Assembly (NCBI GenBank): GCA_963803335.1
Contig: CAWDME010000021.1
Coordinates: 60,872-124,871 of the forward strand
Reading direction: 5' to 3'
From: DASSUW01 sp963803335
GTDB taxonomy: Bacteria > Actinomycetota > Thermoleophilia > Solirubrobacterales > Solirubrobacteraceae
Length of the DNA stretch: 64,000 nt
Each line of letters starts with the position of its first letter. Position 1 is the first letter of the stretch. Below are positions 24,687 through 34,544 of the stretch, piece by piece. The notes beneath the pieces were generated by a model. That model had not been told where the DNA came from, made no database searches, and saw only the letters and a program-made list of their open reading frames with translations. The translations under genes and the position numbers were made by a program.

Positions 24687-26252
24687 GCGCCGCGCTGTGA
24701 TCCGCTGGCGCTCCGGATGGCCGGTCACGTCGACCGTACGCAGGACGGACGTGCGCTTCTTGCCGAGCTTGCCGCTGAAGGCGCCGCGGCTGAGCGTCGC
24801 CGTGATGCGGCGCGCGCCGGCCGCGTTCACGGTCAGCACGCCGTGGCGGCTGAGCTTCGCGCGGCTGGAGATCCGGCCATGCCGCGGATGCGCCTTCAGC
24901 CGCTTCGGGAGCGTCAGCCGCACGGTCTTGAGCGCGGCGCCCGCGCGGGCGGCGCGCACGCGCAGCACGAGCTTGCGCTTGTGCACCCGCAGCCCGGCGA
25001 TCGGCTTGACGCAGCCGGTGACCGCCAGCGGCACCCGCAGCGACGCCGCGGCGCCGTTGTGGCCGGTGAGCTCAGCGGTCATCCGCGGCAGCGGGCCGCG
25101 GCACACGTCCCTCGTGGCCGCCAGCGCGGCGTTCTCGGTGAACGCGAGCTCGAAGCGCGCGAGCGGCACGTCCGGGATCCCCGAGAACTGCGTGCGCAGG
25201 CCGTTGCCGAGGCTGACGGTCCCGGCCAGCGAGAGCGACACGACGCCGGAGAGGTCCACGCGCACGCCCGGCAGCGTCTGGCCCACGATCTGGGCGAGTG
25301 AGACCGGGCCGGTGAGCGGCGGCAGCAACGGCGACTGCGCGACCGCAGTGCCGACGTGCGCGCTGTCCGGGCACGGGCCGGCCGCCTGCTGCGCGAGCGT
25401 GCAGGCGTTCCGGGCCGCGGCGAGATCGACGCTGACGCCCGACGGCAGCGTCACGGCCGCGCTCGCCGTGTTGGCGTTGCCGGGCGGGCCGGTGATGACC
25501 GTGCGCAGCGAGGGCTTGCGGCCGGTGCTGATCGTGCCCGAGAACTGCGGCTGGAACGGCAGCTTGTCGCAGGCGGTGGGCGTGAATGGCGCGGCCTGCT
25601 TCGCGACCGCCGTCCCGTTCGCCGAGGCCGCGGCGAGACCCGCCGTCGCCGCCCCGCAGCCGGTCGGCATCGTCATGAACGGCTGCGACGCTCCCTGCGG
25701 GCGCCCGAGCAGCGTCAGGTTCATCGCCGTGATCGTGATCTCCTGCTGGATACCCAGGACCGACACCGTCGACGGGATGCCGGTGATGATCGAGTCGAGC
25801 CCGCCGTCGGACGGGCGCAGCGCGACGTGCGTGATCAGGAAGATCTTGTCGGCGCCGAGCGGCGGCCGCACGATCACGCCGAGTCGCGCCGGCTCGCCGG
25901 CGTTCGGCTGCAGGTTGTAGACGTCGCCGTTGGCCGTGATGGGCAGGCCGAGCAGCGTCGACTGCACCGAGGTGGTGCCGACCCGCGTGTTCGCCGCGCA
26001 CGTGTCCGTCTGGAACTTCGTCGCGGCGCAGCGCGGCGTGGCGTTCGGGTTGCCCACCAGGCCGGGCGGCAGGCTCACCGTCAGATCGCGCACGTGCTCG
26101 TTGCCGCTGAAACCGATCCCGATCGCCACGTCGGGGTGCGAGCCGGCGGCCAGGCCGCTCGGGGTGACGGTGAACGAGCTGACGTCGAACGCCGCCTGCG
26201 CGCTCGACGGCAGGGCGAGGAGCACCACGATCGCCAGCAGCGAGCGCCGCAT
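24684..26252 (-). CDS. large secreted protein with two internal repeats, unknown function
   Basis: 522 residues with a signal peptide of about 20 residues (SSAQA). Two related blocks are visible: one around residues 60-110 (LPPGLVGNP, paired cysteines, VGTTSVQSTLLG) and one around 260-310 (LPSGVSVDL, paired cysteines, VGTAVAQSPLLP). Both read like beta-rich modules with a disulfide. The last 90 residues are strongly basic (KLVLRVRAARAG, then a lysine/arginine-rich tail), perhaps binding cell-wall polymers. Proteins of this style are frequent in Solirubrobacterales and seldom have a known function. It is the last gene after the mutase/oxidoreductase pair. Confidence 0.75.
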   Translation of the reverse strand: MRRSLLAIVVLLALPSSAQAAFDVSSFTVTPSGLAAGSHPDVAIGIGFSGNEHVRDLTVSLPPGLVGNPNATPRCAATKFQTDTCAANTRVGTTSVQSTLLGLPITANGDVYNLQPNAGEPARLGVIVRPPLGADKIFLITHVALRPSDGGLDSIITGIPSTVSVLGIQQEITITAMNLTLLGRPQGASQPFMTMPTGCGAATAGLAAASANGTAVAKQAAPFTPTACDKLPFQPQFSGTISTGRKPSLRTVITGPPGNANTASAAVTLPSGVSVDLAAARNACTLAQQAAGPCPDSAHVGTAVAQSPLLPPLTGPVSLAQIVGQTLPGVRVDLSGVVSLSLAGTVSLGNGLRTQFSGIPDVPLARFELAFTENAALAATRDVCRGPLPRMTAELTGHNGAAASLRVPLAVTGCVKPIAGLRVHKRKLVLRVRAARAGAALKTVRLTLPKRLKAHPRHGRISSRAKLSRHGVLTVNAAGARRITATLSRGAFSGKLGKKRTSVLRTVDVTGHPERQRITARR

Positions 26253-27097
26253 CTAGTGCTCCACCGTCAGGATCGCCTTGCCGGCCACGCGCCGCTGGTC
26301 GAGCGCGTCGAGCGCGTCGTTGACCTCCGCGAGCGGCGTCTGGAGCCCGACCTGCACGTCGAGCCGGCCGTCGGCCACGAGCCCGAGCAGCGTGCGCAGG
26401 TTGTCGGCTGCGAGGTGCTCGTAGTGCGCCGAGAAGAAGGTCTGGACGCGGACGCGATCGCGGCCCGCGAAGTCACGGAAGTCGATGGTGGAACGTTCCT
26501 TCGAGGAGTTGCCGAACACGAGGATGAGGCCGCCCAGCGCGACCTTGGCGATCGCCTGGTCGAGCGAGGCGCCGCCGACCGACTCGAGGATGAGGTGCTG
26601 GCCGTCGGGGCTCTCGTCGGTCACCGCGGAGACGGCCGTGACGGTGGCGCCCGCCAGCCGCGCCAGCTGGGTCGCGATCACGCCGACCCCGCCGCTCGCG
26701 CCCGTGACGGTCACGTTGCGGCCGAGCAGATCGCCGCCGAGGCGGATCAGGTTGAGCGCCGTGCCGCCCGCCATCGGCAGCGCGGCGGCGGTCGCGAAGT
26801 CGATGTCGTCGGGCAGCGGGACGGTGCGGTGCTCCGGGACGGCCGCGTACTCCGCCCAGCCGTGCCAGTCGGCGAGGCCGACGACGCGCTCGCCCTCCCG
26901 CGGCCCCGCGGCCACGACCCCGGCGATCTCCTGGCCGGGCCGGAAGTCCTCGCGCATCTGCACGAGCGTCAGCTCGCCGCGGTTGATGCCCGCGGCGTGC
27001 ACCTGCACGAGCAGCTCGTCAGCGCCCGGCTCGGGCGCAGGCAGCTCACGGAGCTCGGCCCAGCGCTCGCCGCCGGGCGTGGACACGACCGCCTGCA

Positions 27098-27098
<1 letters not shown>
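26253..27098 (-). CDS. quinone oxidoreductase-like MDR family protein
   Basis: 281 residues, the medium-chain reductase fold: a GroES-like N-terminus (VHAAGINRGELT, GQEIAGVV) and a Rossmann domain with TGASGGVGVIATQLA for NADPH. There are no zinc-ligand cysteines, so it belongs to the zinc-free quinone reductase or enoyl reductase group. It is shorter than the usual 310-330 residues. The ATG at 27096-27098 shares one base with the mutase stop, so the two are coupled. A role in acyl-CoA or aldehyde metabolism beside the mutase is possible but not shown. Confidence 0.86.
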
Positions 27099-28720
<1,622 letters not shown>

Positions 28721-28727
28721 AGATCGC

Positions 28728-28733
28728 AGCTTA
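28728..28733 (-). promoter_or_regulatory. -10 box for the mutase gene
   Basis: TAAGCT on the minus strand, seven bases before the ATG at 28720. Its TAA is also the stop codon of the TetR gene. Confidence 0.45.
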
Positions 28734-29288
28734 GGCCACGATCCGCGCGATCAGCGCCGCAGCGTCGTGGTCTGACAGGCCCTCGCGGGTGAGCGAGCGC
28801 CAGGTGGAGAAGGCCAGCGCGTGGCCGAGCGCGGCCCGCTGCTCGGGCGGGCCGAGCATTGCCTTGACGGGGTCGAGATAGGCGGAGGGGTCGGCGATCT
28901 GCGCGAGCGCGGGGAGCTCGGGCGCGTCGCGCTCGGTGTTGCCGATCATCCCCTCGTTCGCCCGGTACCAGCCGTAGATCGCCGTCAGCGCGACGATCAC
29001 GCGCTCCCGCGGGTCTGCGATCGCCGCCCACGGCGCCGGGTCGGGCGGCGGGTTCTCGGCGATCCAGTGCGCACCGCACGCCGCGAACAGGTCCCGCTCC
29101 TCGGGGAAGTGCCGGTAGACGGTCAGCCGCTGCACGCCGGCGCGTTCGGCGATCGCGCTGATCGTGGTCTTGGCGGGGCCGACGGTGGAGTGGAGCGCGA
29201 CCGCCGCCTCGGTGATCTGGCGGCGGGTCTCGGCCTTGGCGTCGGCGCGGCGGCCGAGGTCGTACTTGCGCGGCATCGTGATTCCCAT
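28731..29288 (-). CDS. TetR family transcriptional regulator
   Basis: 185 residues. The N-terminal helix-turn-helix is typical: ITEAAVALHSTVGPAKTTISAIAERAGVQ and then LTVYRHFPEERDLF. The C-terminal ligand domain is not assignable to a subfamily. MPRKYDLGRR at 29276 is an alternative start four residues in. It is divergent from the cupin-selA pair with only 44 bases between start codons (cupin start taken as 29333). A perfect inverted repeat at 29298-29313 in that gap is the likely operator. The mutase gene lies directly downstream on the same strand. Confidence 0.92.
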   Translation of the reverse strand: MGITMPRKYDLGRRADAKAETRRQITEAAVALHSTVGPAKTTISAIAERAGVQRLTVYRHFPEERDLFAACGAHWIAENPPPDPAPWAAIADPRERVIVALTAIYGWYRANEGMIGNTERDAPELPALAQIADPSAYLDPVKAMLGPPEQRAALGHALAFSTWRSLTREGLSDHDAAALIARIVA

Positions 29289-29297
29289 TATATTCGA

Positions 29298-29313
29298 TGA
29301 ACAGACATGTTCA
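29298..29313. promoter_or_regulatory. probable TetR operator in the divergent promoter
   Basis: TGAACA, four bases, TGTTCA: a perfect 6+6 inverted repeat in the short gap between the TetR and cupin genes. A TATATT-like -10 sequence at 29289-29294 lies just beside it, so a bound repressor would cover the cupin promoter and the start of its own gene. Confidence 0.6.
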
Positions 29314-29332
29314 CAAGAAAGGAATCCTCCCC

Positions 29333-29812
29333 GTGTCCGTGATCACTCCCCAGGAAGGCGAAAGCGTCGAGCTCGGCGGGCTCGGCGTCCGCTACATGGC
29401 CGTCGGCGAGGGGTTCTCGCTCGTCGAGCACCCGATTGCCCCGCTCACGCTGGCCGCGCCGATGCACGTCCACGAGCACGAGGACGAGTACTCGTACGTG
29501 CTCGAGGGCGAGGTCGGCGTCCAGATCGGCGACGAGGTGCACTACGCGACGGCCGGCGACCTCGTGATCAAGCCCCGCGGCATCCCGCATGCGTTCTGGA
29601 ACCGCACCGACGAGCCGGCGCGGCTGCTCGAGATCATCTCCCCGGGCGGATTCGAGCGCTACTTCGCCGAGCTGGCGCCGCTGCTGCCGCCGCAGGTCCC
29701 GGTCCGCGACTTCGAGGCCCTGGCCGCGCTGCAGGCGCGCTACGGGCTGCAGATGGACATGGCGTCGGCGGCGACGATCGCCGAGCGGGAGGGCCTTACG
29801 CTCCCGGGATGA
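29333..29812 (+). CDS. cupin domain protein
   Basis: 159 residues from GTG at 29333, which has AAAGGA nine bases upstream. An ATG at 29297 would add 12 residues but lies inside the operator. The single cupin barrel has metal-ligand motif 1 as HVHEHEDEYSYVLEGE and motif 2 as PRGIPHAFWN, so a metal site of three histidines and a glutamate is likely. Function may be a small-molecule dioxygenase, isomerase or sensor; I cannot choose. It overlaps selA by four bases (ATGA), which makes selA its translational partner, and TetR probably controls both. Confidence 0.85.
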   Translation: MSVITPQEGESVELGGLGVRYMAVGEGFSLVEHPIAPLTLAAPMHVHEHEDEYSYVLEGEVGVQIGDEVHYATAGDLVIKPRGIPHAFWNRTDEPARLLEIISPGGFERYFAELAPLLPPQVPVRDFEALAALQARYGLQMDMASAATIAEREGLTLPG

Positions 29813-31104
29813 GCTCGCCGCGCGACCTCCCGCCCGTCGACACGCTGGCCGCGCAGGTCGACGCTCCGCGGGCGGTCGCGGTAGCCGCCGCGCGGGCGGT
29901 GCTGGCGGCGCGGCGGCGCGAGCTGCTGGCCGGCGATCGCAGCGACGCCGATCTCGCCGCGCGAGCGCGGGCGTGGGCGGCCGAGGCCGGGCGGCCGCGA
30001 CTCCGCCGCGTGCTCAACGCGACCGGCGTGGTCGTGCACACGAACCTGGGGCGCGCGCCGCTGGCTGCGGCGGCGCGCGCGGCCGTCGCGCGCGCGGCGG
30101 CCGGCTACTCCAACCTCGAGCTCGACCTCGAGACGGGCAGCCGCGGCTCGCGCCACGACCACGTTGAGGGCCTGCTGCGCGACCTCACCGGCGCGGAGGC
30201 GGCGATCGCGGTCAACAACTGCGCGGGCGCGACGCTGCTGGCAGCCGCCGCACTCGCCGGCCCCGGCCGCGAGGTGATCGTCTCGCGCGGCCAGCTCGTG
30301 GAGATCGGGGGCGGCTTCCGCGTACCCGAGGTGATTGCGCAGGCGGGCGCGCGGCTGATCGAGGTCGGCACGACGAATCGGACCCGCCGCAGCGACTACG
30401 CGCGGGCGATCGGCGACGCGACGGGCGCGATCCTGCGCGCCCACCCGTCGAACTTCCGCCAGCTCGGCTTTGTCCAGGAGGTCGAGATCGAGGAGCTGTG
30501 CGAGCTCGGCGTGCCCGTGATCGACGACGTCGGCTCCGGCCTGCTGGCCGACGACGTAGCGCTGCTGCGCGAGGAGCCGCCGGTCCGGCGGTCGGTCCGC
30601 GCCGGGGCAGCGCTCGTGTGCTTCTCGGGCGACAAGCTGCTCGGCGGCCCGCAGGCGGGGCTCATCGTCGGCCGGGCCGACGCGGTCGCGGCCGCCCGCG
30701 CGCACCCGCTGGCGCGGGCGCTGCGCCTCGACAAGCTCTCCCTCGCGGCGCTCGAGGCGACGCTGCAGCTCTACCGCGACCCCGAGCGCGCGCGGCGCGA
30801 GATCCCGGTGCTGGCGATGCTCACGGTGCCCGACGACGTGTTGCGCGCTCGGGCCGAGCGGCTTGCCTCGGCGACGGGCGGCGAGATCGTGGACGCGACC
30901 GCGAAGGTCGGCGGCGGCGCGCTGCCGCTCCTCGAGCTGCCGGGCCCGGCGGTCGCGCTTCCCGAGCATCTCGCCGCGACCCTCCGCGCCGCGGATCCGC
31001 CGGTGATCGGCCGGATCGAGAACGGCCGCCTGCTCCTCGACCCGCGCACCCTGGCCGACGACGAGCTGGAGCTTGTCGCGCGCGCGGTCAGCGCGGCGTC
31101 ATAA
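29809..31104 (+). CDS. selA: L-seryl-tRNA(Sec) selenium transferase
   Basis: 431 residues. SelA is a PLP enzyme that converts seryl-tRNA(Sec) to selenocysteinyl-tRNA(Sec) using selenophosphate. Conserved stretches include LNATGVVVHTNLGRAPL, YSNLELDLETGSRGSR, VNNCAGA, and CFSGDKLLGGPQAG, where Lys276 holds PLP. The N-terminal tRNA-binding helices are present, though the protein is a little shorter than the 463 residues of E. coli SelA. It starts inside the cupin stop codon. Its 3' end overlaps the convergent FkbM-like gene by 17 bases. selB lies 3.4 kb downstream on the same strand. I found no selD or tRNA-Sec gene here. Confidence 0.95.
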   Translation: MSSPRDLPPVDTLAAQVDAPRAVAVAAARAVLAARRRELLAGDRSDADLAARARAWAAEAGRPRLRRVLNATGVVVHTNLGRAPLAAAARAAVARAAAGYSNLELDLETGSRGSRHDHVEGLLRDLTGAEAAIAVNNCAGATLLAAAALAGPGREVIVSRGQLVEIGGGFRVPEVIAQAGARLIEVGTTNRTRRSDYARAIGDATGAILRAHPSNFRQLGFVQEVEIEELCELGVPVIDDVGSGLLADDVALLREEPPVRRSVRAGAALVCFSGDKLLGGPQAGLIVGRADAVAAARAHPLARALRLDKLSLAALEATLQLYRDPERARREIPVLAMLTVPDDVLRARAERLASATGGEIVDATAKVGGGALPLLELPGPAVALPEHLAATLRAADPPVIGRIENGRLLLDPRTLADDELELVARAVSAAS

Positions 31105-31804
31105 CGGCCCAGCGCATCGGCCCGGGCCGGTACTCCGACAGCAGCAGCTCGCTGTGCGGTGGCTGCGGGCCGGTGGGGACGATCTCGACCGCGTGGGTGG
31201 CCGCGAAGCGCTCGGCGATCTCCTCGCCGACACCCGGGTCGAGGAAGTCGTGCAGCTCGACGATGATCGTCGCGTCGAGCGGCGGCTCCAGCAGCGCGCG
31301 CTCGCAGCCCTCGCAGTCCATGACGACGAGCGCGGCGCCGCGCACGTCGCCCGCCTCGGCGGTACCGCGGAGGTCGATCGCCACGCCGTTGGCCGCGGCG
31401 ACCCGTGCGCAGAGCGCGCGCTGCGCGGCGTCCGCCTCGTAGGCGATCACGGTCGCGTCCGGCAGACGGCGTGCGAAGCCGACCGCGTAGTAGCCGTCGG
31501 CGGCGCCGACGTTGACGATCAGCCCCGGCTGGGCGCGGATCGCCGCCTCGATCGCGCCATGCAGCTCGCGCTCGTAGATCCCCAGGAGCTTCGGCACCAG
31601 CGAGATCGGCGCGCGGTCGGGATAGGCGAGGCCGGCGAACGGGCCACCGCTCACGGTCAGCCCGTGCCAGGCGACGAAGCGGCGCGTCACGGCGGCGACG
31701 CGACGTGCACGCCGGGCGGCCTGTGCCGCGCGCCAGCGTCGCAACGCCCGCGGATACGTCGGGCCGAGCGCCCGCCGGGCGAGCGCGTGGGCGCGGCGGC
31801 GCAT
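31088..31804 (-). CDS. FkbM-like SAM-dependent methyltransferase
   Basis: 238 residues. A basic N-terminus of about 40 residues precedes a Rossmann methyltransferase domain with VNVGAADGYYAVGFA (motif I), YEADAAQR (motif II) and VVMDCEGCE, the D-x-E-G signature of FkbM-type enzymes. These often O-methylate sugars or antibiotics, which fits the three glycosyltransferases that start 25 bases away in the opposite direction. It is the only minus-strand gene between the TetR gene and the cupredoxin gene. Confidence 0.82.
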   Translation of the reverse strand: MRRRAHALARRALGPTYPRALRRWRAAQAARRARRVAAVTRRFVAWHGLTVSGGPFAGLAYPDRAPISLVPKLLGIYERELHGAIEAAIRAQPGLIVNVGAADGYYAVGFARRLPDATVIAYEADAAQRALCARVAAANGVAIDLRGTAEAGDVRGAALVVMDCEGCERALLEPPLDATIIVELHDFLDPGVGEEIAERFAATHAVEIVPTGPQPPHSELLLSEYRPGPMRWAVMTPR

Positions 31805-31814
31805 CGGCGGAGCC

Positions 31815-31820
31815 TAGACT
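31815..31820 (+). promoter_or_regulatory. -10 box for the glycosyltransferase-selB unit
   Basis: TAGACT lies eight bases before the GTG at 31829. As the following three genes are all joined by overlaps, this promoter would drive selB as well. Confidence 0.5.
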
Positions 31821-31828
31821 CTGCCGCC

Positions 31829-32824
31829 GTGAGGCTGACTGCTGGTGGGCCGCACTACTACACGTTGCGGCCCGACTCGACGGTCGGCGGCGAGGTCTAC
31901 GAGCGCGAGCTGCTCGCACGCCTGCCCGCGCACGGCATCGACGTGCTCTGCCGTCAGCGCGCCGTCCACTGGGTGCTGGCGCCGCTGGTCTATGCGCCGT
32001 TCGTGATCTGGCTGCTCCGCGGCCGTCGCGTCGACCTCCTGCGCGGCCACTCCGTCCGCCACACCGGCCCGGCGCTGCTGCTCGGCCGCGTGCTCGCCCG
32101 CCGGCGCGTGCCGGTCGTCCTTCACCACCATCACCTGTATCCGCGCTGGGCACGGCTGGAGGCGGCGATCGCGCGCCGCGCCGACGCGGTCGTCACCGTG
32201 TCCGCGCACTCGCGCGACGAGCTCGTTGCGCGCGGCGTGCCGGCCGAGCGCGTGCACGTGGTGACCGAGGGCGTCGCCACGCCGCCGCCGACCGCCGGCT
32301 GGCCGGACGCGTGGCCGGGCGCCGGGCTGCGGCTGCTCTACCTCGGCCGGCTCGAGGCGCGCAAGCGCCCGGACCTGGCGGTCGCGGCGCTCCGCGGCGC
32401 CGGCGTGCCGGCGTCGCTCGTGATCGCCGGCGAGGGGCCGCTCGCGAGCGAGCTCGCCGGCGACGGCGTGCGGCTCGTCGGCCGCGTCAGCGAGGAGGAC
32501 AAATGGCGGCTCTACGACAGTGCCGACGTGCTGCTGTTCGGCTCCACGATGGAGGGCTTCGGTCTTGTGGTGGCGGAGGCGCAGTCGCGCGGCGTGCCGG
32601 TGATCGCCGCCGCGGGCACGGCGACGCGGGAGGCGCTTGCCGACGGCGAGAGCGGCCTGCTCGTGGCACCCGAGCCGGAGGCGTTCGCCGCCGCCATCCG
32701 CGCGCTGGCCGACGACGACCGCCGCGCGGCGATGGGCGCCCGCGCGCGTGAGCTCGCCCGCCGCTTCGACTGGGACGCCTGCGCTGCGGGCGTCGCCGCC
32801 GTCTACCGCGGGCTCGTGGCGTGA
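31829..32824 (+). CDS. family 4 glycosyltransferase
   Basis: 331 residues, GT-B fold. The N-terminal acceptor domain starts with GGPHYYTLRPDSTVGGEVYERELLA; the C-terminal donor domain has LLYLGRLEARKRPDLAVAAL and the nucleotide-sugar motif STMEGFGLVVAEAQSRGVPVI. The GTG start at 31829 is supported by the TAGACT box. It overlaps the next gene by GTGA. Likely transfers a sugar from a nucleotide donor to a lipid-linked or small-molecule acceptor. Confidence 0.88.
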   Translation: MRLTAGGPHYYTLRPDSTVGGEVYERELLARLPAHGIDVLCRQRAVHWVLAPLVYAPFVIWLLRGRRVDLLRGHSVRHTGPALLLGRVLARRRVPVVLHHHHLYPRWARLEAAIARRADAVVTVSAHSRDELVARGVPAERVHVVTEGVATPPPTAGWPDAWPGAGLRLLYLGRLEARKRPDLAVAALRGAGVPASLVIAGEGPLASELAGDGVRLVGRVSEEDKWRLYDSADVLLFGSTMEGFGLVVAEAQSRGVPVIAAAGTATREALADGESGLLVAPEPEAFAAAIRALADDDRRAAMGARARELARRFDWDACAAGVAAVYRGLVA

Positions 32825-33519
32825 CGAAGGCGCTGTGTTCGATCGGCGCCGGGCCGCACGAGGCGCTGCTCGCCGTCTCGGAACCGACGTTCCGCGCCTA
32901 CGGCGACCGCCACGGCTACGACGTCATCACGGCCACCGCGGCCGACCCGGCGCGGCCGCCGGCGTGGGCGAAGGTCTCGATGATCCGCGAACTGCTCGAC
33001 CGGTACGACCTCGTGCTGTGGATCGACGCCGACGCGGTGATCGTCGACGCCGGCCAGGACATCGCGGCCGCGCTTCGCCCGGATGCCCAGCTCGGTCTCG
33101 TCCAGCACGAGCGCGGCGAGGAGCTGATCCCCAACACCGGCGTGACCGTCTGGCGCGCCGGTGACGTCGCCCGCGCGCTGCTGGACTGTGTGTGGGCCTC
33201 GACGCACTACCTCCACCATCCGTGGTGGGAGAACGCCGCGCTCGTCGACGCGCTCGGCTACGACCTGCCGAGTGCCCTCGACCCGGGGCTGCGCGGGCGC
33301 GCGGGCCGGGCGCTGCGCCGCGTCACGGGGCGTGGCCCGCGGCTGTGCCGGCCGGTGCGCGCCTCCGCGTTCCGCGACGCGACGCAGTTTCTGCCCGGCG
33401 AGTGGAACTGGACCTATCTGAACCGCGCCGAGAACCCGCAGATCATCCACTGTCTCGCGGTGCCCGTCGACCAGCGCTTGCGCGACATGCGCGCCGCGCT
33501 CGCAGGGACGCTGCGCTGA
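32821..33519 (+). CDS. glycosyltransferase, galactosyltransferase GMA12/MNN10-like
   Basis: 232 residues, GT-A type. WIDADAVIVD is the metal-binding D-x-D region, preceded by AKVSMIRELLDRYDLVLW as in GMA12/MNN10 and GT77-like enzymes. NTGVTVWRAG and the WWENAAL block are further fold marks. It starts at GTG inside the previous stop (GTGA) and its own TGA shares a base with the next ATG. The acceptor is unknown. Confidence 0.78.
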   Translation: MTKALCSIGAGPHEALLAVSEPTFRAYGDRHGYDVITATAADPARPPAWAKVSMIRELLDRYDLVLWIDADAVIVDAGQDIAAALRPDAQLGLVQHERGEELIPNTGVTVWRAGDVARALLDCVWASTHYLHHPWWENAALVDALGYDLPSALDPGLRGRAGRALRRVTGRGPRLCRPVRASAFRDATQFLPGEWNWTYLNRAENPQIIHCLAVPVDQRLRDMRAALAGTLR

Positions 33520-34544
33520 TGGTCGACGTCGCGCTGCTCTCGCTCGGCACCACGCTCGGCCTGCGGCGTGCCGACGACGCGCTCGCCGAGCTGATCACCG
33601 AGGCCGGCGCCGACTGCCGGCTCGTGCGCGTGCAGTTCGGGGCGACCGGCAAGCTGCGCCGGCAGATCACGGTCATCGACCTGGTCGAGGGGCTGGCGGC
33701 GCGGCGCGCGCAGGCCGGCACGCGCGACGCGCGGGCGGTGATCGTCTCGAGCGCGACGACGGCGCTGCTGCTGCGGCATCCGGAGGTCCCGTGGGCGGTG
33801 CGCTTCGACTCGCCGACCGCGCTGAACCGCACGGGGCCGACCGGGCTGTGGCAGCGGCTGCGCGAGCGCCGGGTGTTCGCCGCGGCCGACCTCCTGCTGC
33901 CGTGGGGCGAGGCCGCTGCGGCCGCCGCGGCGCCGGTGGCCGGCGGCACGCGGATGGTGCGCCTGCCGGTGCCGGTCGACGCGGAGCCGCTGCCCGGCGC
34001 TGAGCGGGCGGGAGCGGTCGCCTACATCGGCTGGATGTGGAAGCGCGGGCTCGACCTGCTGTGCGAGGCATGGGCGCAGGCGGCGCCGAGCACGACGCTC
34101 ACGATCGGCGGCTGTGACCGCGACGTCGGCGTCGCCTGGCTCGCCCGCCGCGGCATCGCGGAGCCTGCCGGCGTCGAGTGGGCGGGCGCGCTCCCGCGCG
34201 AGCAGTGGCTCGACCGTGTCGCCCGAGCGCGGGTGTTCATCAACGCGTCGCGTCGCGAGGACCACGGTCTCGCCCAGCTCGAAGCCTTGGCACTCGGCAC
34301 GCCGCTCGTCACCGTCCCGTCCCCCGGGGCCTACGAAGCGCTGCCGATCGCGCGCCGCCTGGCGCCCGCGCTCGTGGCGTCCGAGGTGTCGGCGCCGGCG
34401 CTGGCGGCGGCGCTGCGCGCCGGCCTCGCGTTCGACGACCCCGCGCTATCGGCCCGCGCCGCGACCGCGCTGGAGCCGTACCGGCGCGCCCACGTGCTCG
34501 CGACGGTGCGCGACGAAGTCCTGCCCGCGCTCGGGGTCGCCTGA
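33519..34544 (+). CDS. glycosyltransferase, GT4-like
   Basis: 341 residues. The C-terminal half has the GT-B donor pattern: a YIGWMWKRGLDLL opening, INASRREDHGLAQLEALALGTPLVTVPSPG with the catalytic-side glutamate, and a final helix crossing back. The N-terminal acceptor half is divergent. Joined to both neighbours by one-base TGATG overlaps, including selB downstream, so selB translation probably depends on ribosomes leaving this gene. Confidence 0.8.
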   Translation: MVDVALLSLGTTLGLRRADDALAELITEAGADCRLVRVQFGATGKLRRQITVIDLVEGLAARRAQAGTRDARAVIVSSATTALLLRHPEVPWAVRFDSPTALNRTGPTGLWQRLRERRVFAAADLLLPWGEAAAAAAAPVAGGTRMVRLPVPVDAEPLPGAERAGAVAYIGWMWKRGLDLLCEAWAQAAPSTTLTIGGCDRDVGVAWLARRGIAEPAGVEWAGALPREQWLDRVARARVFINASRREDHGLAQLEALALGTPLVTVPSPGAYEALPIARRLAPALVASEVSAPALAAALRAGLAFDDPALSARAATALEPYRRAHVLATVRDEVLPALGVA

